NCBI GenBank assembly: GCA_021803885.1
Contig: JAJZKY010000143.1
Location: forward strand, 1-9,462
Direction: 5' to 3'
From: Planctomycetota bacterium
Lineage (GTDB): Bacteria; Planctomycetota; Phycisphaerae; WQYP01; JAJZKY01
Length of the DNA: 9,462 nt
This document shows, in pieces, positions 6,675 through 9,462 of the stretch. Both the position numbers and the translations under genes were made by a program. Each line of letters opens with the position of its first letter. Position 1 is the stretch's first letter. The notes below the pieces were generated by a model. It was not told the DNA's origin, made no database searches, and saw only the letters and a list, made by a program, of their open reading frames with translations.

Positions 6675-6700
6675 CCTGACAGTAGGCCCTGACAGTAGGC
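6675..6700. repeat. 13-bp tandem duplication
   Basis: CCTGACAGTAGGC occurs twice in a row with no mismatch. CCTGCCT (6671-6677) and AGGCAGG (6697-6703) also form an inverted repeat around it. A 13-bp repeat changes reading frame, which fits non-coding DNA. Confidence 0.85.
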
Positions 6701-6860
6701 AGGGAAGAGTCGGAAAAGAGGCGAGTCGTCCGGCACGCCGTCTTAGCGGAAACATTCATGCCATCCGGTTCCTCCGGGTTCACTCGAAAAAATGCCATCC
6801 CTCAACAAAGCGAGTGGTATCGGGTTAACTTTCATCAGTCCGATGGCCGATAAATAGTAG

Positions 6861-6882
6861 TGCTGCGGGCGGCAATTTTTTC
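6861..6882 (+). terminator. Weak terminator-like hairpin
   Basis: TGCTG/CGGCA (one G-T pair) around CGGG, followed by a run of six T. The stem is short and no + strand gene ends nearby, so this could be chance. Confidence 0.25.
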
Positions 6883-6891
6883 AGGTATGGC

Positions 6892-6920
6892 TTGACACCA
6901 GGCGATGAATGCTTGAATAT
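6892..6920 (+). promoter_or_regulatory. Candidate promoter of the polysaccharide export gene
   Basis: A perfect TTGACA (6892-6897) is followed after 17 nt by GAATAT (6915-6920), a weak -10 that keeps the conserved A2 and T6. If used, the transcript would carry a leader of about 220 nt before the ATG at 7148. Planctomycete promoters are poorly characterised, so this is tentative. Confidence 0.3.
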
Positions 6921-6958
6921 GCGGACACCATTGAGGCCGGGGCAATCTCGTGGTATCC

Positions 6959-6983
6959 TTATACTGCGGAGTTATACTGCGGA
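6959..6983. repeat. Second 13-bp-period tandem repeat, TTATACTGCGGA x2
   Basis: TTATACTGCGGA appears at 6959-6970 and again at 6972-6983, twelve identical bases at a 13-bp period. Each copy contains TATACT, a -10-like hexamer, so the repeat may be an operator, a duplicated promoter element or a simple slippage product. Confidence 0.8.
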
Positions 6984-6991
6984 TTGTTGTG

Positions 6992-7020
6992 CCGGCGATC
7001 CAGCCGGTTTGCGCTCCGGC
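6992..7020 (+). promoter_or_regulatory. Mutually exclusive hairpins in the leader
   Basis: GCCGG (7003-7007) can pair with CCGGC at 6992-6996 (loop GATCCA) or with CCGGC at 7016-7020, but not both. Such switching is typical of attenuators, though 5-bp GC-rich matches can arise by chance in this base composition. Confidence 0.3.
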
Positions 7021-7057
7021 GCGGGTTGGTCAGCGGATAAGATTATACACAATAGAG

Positions 7058-7069
7058 GGTTCATGAACC
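7058..7069. promoter_or_regulatory. 12-bp perfect palindrome, operator-like
   Basis: GGTTCATGAACC is an exact inverted repeat in an AT-richer stretch between the candidate promoter and the terminator-like stem. It may be a binding site for a dimeric regulator; no regulator gene is in the window. Confidence 0.35.
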
Positions 7070-7082
7070 AAGGATCGCGGCG

Positions 7083-7106
7083 GCGGGACGTCCCGCTCAT
7101 TTTTTC
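7083..7106 (+). terminator. Terminator-like hairpin in the leader of the export gene
   Basis: GCGGGAC followed at once by GTCCCGC makes a 14-bp perfect palindrome (a 5-bp GC stem with an ACGT loop), then TCATTTTTTCTT. This has the form of an intrinsic terminator. It lies about 40 bases before the start of the gene at 7148 and after the candidate promoter, so it could end a short RNA or attenuate the operon. GCGGG at 7021-7025 could pair with the CCCGC arm as an anti-terminator. Confidence 0.5.
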
Positions 7107-7147
7107 TTATGCTTAGGTATGCCTAGCCCTGTTCGGAGATGTAGATC

Positions 7148-8764
7148 ATGGGTCGGATGGAAACTCGCAGTTTGGAGCCGCGGTGGTCCCTCGCGAGCTT
7201 CTTCGTGAAAAAATTACACGCCATGTGGTGCCGTCGCGCGTTGTATCAAGTGATAGGAATGGCCCTGCTGGCTGGTGCGGCCGGTTCTCTGGTCGGCTGC
7301 AATTACCTGAACCTTCGCAACTCGTTTCTCAACCCGTCGGAAGTGGGCCGGTTTGACAAGGCCAACCCCTGGGGGCGCGTGCAGCCGGTGACCTGGCCGA
7401 TTCTCGACTCCCTGGCCGTGGATGATCCGCCGGCGCATCCCTGGAAAGATTCGGTACCGCCAACCGCGGCGGATCTGCTTCCCACTCATAAGCCTTATTT
7501 GCTCGGGCCGGGAGATGTGGTCACTGTTTCCGTGTTTGAACTGGTGGTTCCCGGCCAGGAATCGGTGCAGACCCGGCAGATCAATACACAAGGCGATATT
7601 ACTCTCGATTTCATAGGAACCATTCATGCGGCGGGCTTAACGACCCGCCGGCTTCGCGACGTAATTATACAGAAACTGATCCAAAGCGGGCAGATGTCGC
7701 CTCCCGGTCCCCACCAGCCCGGTCCGCAGGTGAACATCGCCCTGACCGAGGCTCGGCGCAGAGTGTTTTCAGTCATTGGGGCCGCGCTGCACCCCGGCAC
7801 TTATAACATCATGTCGCCGGACTTCCGCCTGCTCGATGCGCTGGCGCTGGCGGGCGACGTGCCGCTCCAGCCGGGCATGCGCTGGCTCTACGTGATTCGC
7901 CCCGAATCCGCCAAGACGGCGCCGAAAGCGCGGCCTGGCGGCGCAGCGAGACCGAAGGCCGGCGCGGCGGAAACGACAGGAACAAGCTCTTCGCCGGCGC
8001 GGATGCTCGAACAGATCGCCCGGAGGCTTGGCGAGAAAACCTCCACCCGACCGGCGCCGTCCACGCGGCCAACGGAGAATTTGCGGAGCTTGTTGCGGCG
8101 CGCGGTTTCTCCACCCGCCACGGCGCCTGCGCCAAATTATGTATATCTGAACCATCATTGGGTCAAAATGAAAGCCGCCACCCGCCCCGCGCCGGCCGCC
8201 ACCCGCCCGGTAGTTCTCCCGGCGCCTCCGCTCGTCTACAATTTCGTCAATGCCCGGAGTAAAAAACCGCACGCGCCGTTATATCTGGCGCAAAAGATCA
8301 TACGGATTCCCATCAAGAAGCTGCGCGAAGGAGACCCGCGCTACAACATCGTGATCCACGCCGGCGATATCATCAATGTGCCGGCGGTGGAACCCAAATA
8401 CTATTATGTCATGGGAAATGTGAATCGGCCCGGTGTCTACAGCATGACCGGCCAGAGAATCACGTTGAAAATGGCGGTCGCCGCCGCCGGCAATCTGGGC
8501 ACACTGGCTATTCCGCGCCGCTGCGAATTGATTCGCCGCATCGGGCGTAACCAAGAAACCATCATCCAGGTCAACCTGCAGGCCATTTTTGATGGCCAAG
8601 AGCCGGATATATTCCTCAAACCCAATGATGTGCTCAACGTCGGTACGGATGTATTCGCCTATCCCCTGGCGGTTATCCGCAACGGATTTGCCGCCAGTTA
8701 TGGTTTTGGCTTTACCTATGACCGGAACTTTTACATTCAGCCGACCATTATTCAGCCGCCATAA
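7148..8764 (+). CDS. Wza-like polysaccharide export lipoprotein with Poly_export and two SLBB-type regions, 538 aa
   Basis: Outer-membrane polysaccharide export protein of the OPX/Wza family. A hydrophobic segment (about 35-48) ends in LVGC, a lipobox with Cys51 as the probable lipidated residue. The Poly_export domain starts at YLLGPGDVVTVSVF (117-130), with the INTQGDITLDFIGTIHAAGLT stretch (145-165) and helices after it. A first SLBB region follows (about 206-251, VIGAALHPGTYNI), and a second one (about 418-499) begins YYYVMGNVNRPGVYSMTG and ends in DIFLKPNDVLNVG. Between them lies a 125-residue Pro/Ala/Thr/Arg-rich linker (about 252-376) with TRPAP-type repeats, unusual against E. coli Wza. 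The C-terminal aromatic stretch (500-530) may serve as the membrane-crossing helix. ATG at 7148 follows CGGAGA at 8 nt. ATG at 7223 would give a more standard 26-residue signal peptide but lacks an RBS. It probably works with the downstream exosortase locus. Confidence 0.93.
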   Translation: MGRMETRSLEPRWSLASFFVKKLHAMWCRRALYQVIGMALLAGAAGSLVGCNYLNLRNSFLNPSEVGRFDKANPWGRVQPVTWPILDSLAVDDPPAHPWKDSVPPTAADLLPTHKPYLLGPGDVVTVSVFELVVPGQESVQTRQINTQGDITLDFIGTIHAAGLTTRRLRDVIIQKLIQSGQMSPPGPHQPGPQVNIALTEARRRVFSVIGAALHPGTYNIMSPDFRLLDALALAGDVPLQPGMRWLYVIRPESAKTAPKARPGGAARPKAGAAETTGTSSSPARMLEQIARRLGEKTSTRPAPSTRPTENLRSLLRRAVSPPATAPAPNYVYLNHHWVKMKAATRPAPAATRPVVLPAPPLVYNFVNARSKKPHAPLYLAQKIIRIPIKKLREGDPRYNIVIHAGDIINVPAVEPKYYYVMGNVNRPGVYSMTGQRITLKMAVAAAGNLGTLAIPRRCELIRRIGRNQETIIQVNLQAIFDGQEPDIFLKPNDVLNVGTDVFAYPLAVIRNGFAASYGFGFTYDRNFYIQPTIIQPP

Positions 8765-8848
8765 GATAGTGTAAATCCTTATTGCGCCTAAGCGCCTTCA
8801 TGTTAAAATTCACCAGATGACATGTGGCGGCCAGGCGGAGCGGAATCC

Positions 8849-9462
8849 ATGAAATGGCGAAGAACCGAAGTAACCGCGGTGAATGGACACGCCCCCGCGC
8901 CCAGTGCGACCGGCAACGCCGATACGCCGCAGATGCGCTTTGACTATACGCGGACGGGTCCAATTCAAATCGCGCGGGTTTCCGGCGGCGCAACACCCGG
9001 ACAATGGGCGCTTCTGGGGCTGGTGGCGGCGGCGTTCCTATTGCTCTATCGAATCAATTTTCTTCAGCTTTTGGCCGTTTGGTACAGCAACCCTAATTTC
9101 AGCATGGGTTTTGTGATACCCTTGATCAGCGCCTTTTTTGTCTATCTGCAATGGCCGACGCTCCAAAGCCTGCCCGTGAAGCACCATCCGCTGGGACTGG
9201 CCCTGCTGGCATTCGGCGTGTCCGTCCAGACGCTGTTCCTGATCTGTGGTCAGATTCAGTTCTCGCATCTGAGCATGTTTGTGGTGCTTTTCGGACTCGT
9301 GCTCTGGCTGCTGGGGTGGGAGCAGATGAAAATACTCTGGTTACCGATCTGTTATCTTATTTTCATGATTAATCCGCCGCAGGCTCTTTACGTCAAGTTC
9401 ACCACTCCGCTGCAATACCTGTCCGCATCGGCGGGCGTTCACCTGCTGTCCACCCATCCCGG
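8849..9462 (+). CDS. Exosortase/archaeosortase family protein, 5' part, truncated by window end
   Basis: An open frame from the ATG at 8849 runs off the window (204 complete codons). GGAG (8837-8840) lies 8 nt before the ATG. After a polar 50-residue N-terminus the protein is strongly hydrophobic, with likely membrane segments at about 52-67, 84-101, 114-133, 140-156 and 160-175. The segment NPNFSMGFVIPLISAFFVY (81-99) matches the conserved exosortase 'S-x-GF-x-IPLIS' region, and LPICYLIFMINPP followed by TTPLQYLSASAGVHLL (185-200) matches the family's central part. Exosortases are membrane transpeptidase-like enzymes that process PEP-CTERM-type proteins and sit in exopolysaccharide loci; the catalytic Cys, Arg and His lie further downstream and cannot be checked here. 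The 84-base gap after the export gene has no clear terminator, so cotranscription is likely. Confidence 0.9.
   Translation, partial: MKWRRTEVTAVNGHAPAPSATGNADTPQMRFDYTRTGPIQIARVSGGATPGQWALLGLVAAAFLLLYRINFLQLLAVWYSNPNFSMGFVIPLISAFFVYLQWPTLQSLPVKHHPLGLALLAFGVSVQTLFLICGQIQFSHLSMFVVLFGLVLWLLGWEQMKILWLPICYLIFMINPPQALYVKFTTPLQYLSASAGVHLLSTHP

Larger units (their letters stand above)
6492..7147. other. Intergenic control region between divergent genes, no convincing CDS
   Basis: About 650 bases between the divergently transcribed phosphoesterase and the polysaccharide export gene. Open frames exist (for example 6892-7116 +, and the upstream extension of the phosphoesterase frame), but none shows a domain or a good RBS. 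The stretch contains several repeats and inverted repeats listed separately, a TTGACA box and a terminator-like hairpin, so a regulatory role is more likely than coding. Confidence 0.6.

Noticed and set aside
6492..6755. 88-residue N-terminal extension of the phosphoesterase
   Set aside because: The frame is open but has no domain, signal peptide or RBS and contains the tandem duplication and nested hairpin; treated as non-coding.
6781..6816. CACTCG/CGAGTG inverted repeat and duplicated ATGCCATCC in the same stretch
   Set aside because: Short matches with a 24-base spacer are expected by chance at this scale; no supporting context.
6892..7116. 74-codon + strand frame in the leader
   Set aside because: It has no RBS, no recognisable domain, and it spans the 13-bp repeat and the terminator-like stem.
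8765..8848. Possible terminator GCGC-CTAA-GCGC between the export and exosortase genes
   Set aside because: Only a 4-bp stem and no T-tract follow it; more likely chance.
8748..8996. 82-codon minus strand frame over the export/exosortase junction
   Set aside because: It overlaps the exosortase start antisense and shows no protein family features.
1..9462. CRISPR array, tRNA, rRNA, insertion sequence or prophage attachment site
   Set aside because: No regularly spaced repeats, cloverleaf with a CCA end, rRNA core, transposase or flanking terminal inverted repeats were seen.

Overview
The window looks like a GC-rich chromosomal segment of an environmental bacterium of the Planctomycetota-Verrucomicrobiota-Lentisphaerota group, most likely a planctomycete of the Phycisphaerae type. 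This is an inference. It rests on a URO-D-fold protein and paired sugar isomerase/epimerase genes in one sugar cluster, an exosortase next to a Wza-type export lipoprotein, and a Pro/Ala linker rich in 'TRPAP' in that lipoprotein. No rRNA or other marker gene is present to confirm it.

Region 1 (1-4949, + strand) is a tightly packed operon: the 3' end of an unrecognised gene, a uroporphyrinogen decarboxylase (URO-D) family protein, a zinc-type medium-chain alcohol/polyol dehydrogenase, a sugar phosphate isomerase/epimerase (TIM barrel), a classical SDR oxidoreductase and a second isomerase/epimerase. All five junctions overlap by 1 to 10 bases, so translation is probably coupled. Two oxidoreductases plus two xylose-isomerase-like TIM barrels suggest breakdown or remodelling of an unusual sugar, sugar acid or polyol. 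The URO-D-like protein may handle a methyl or carboxyl group. The substrate cannot be read from the sequence. The dehydrogenase has lost all four structural-zinc cysteines.

Region 2 (4950-6491) holds an ASCH-domain protein (+) with a disordered tail containing a perfect 22-bp palindrome, convergent with a calcineurin-like metallophosphoesterase (-).

Region 3 (6492-7147) has no convincing gene. It holds two separate 13-bp tandem duplications, a nested hairpin, a 12-bp palindrome, alternative hairpins and a terminator-like stem with a T-tract about 40 bases before the next gene. It is probably the divergent control region and the leader of the exopolysaccharide locus.

Region 4 (7148-9462, + strand) is the start of an exopolysaccharide/exosortase locus: a Wza-like export lipoprotein followed by an exosortase cut off by the window end before its catalytic residues. 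The exosortase has its own ATG and RBS.

The best candidates for something new are the sugar operon with its altered dehydrogenase and URO-D-like member, and the structured leader before the polysaccharide export gene.
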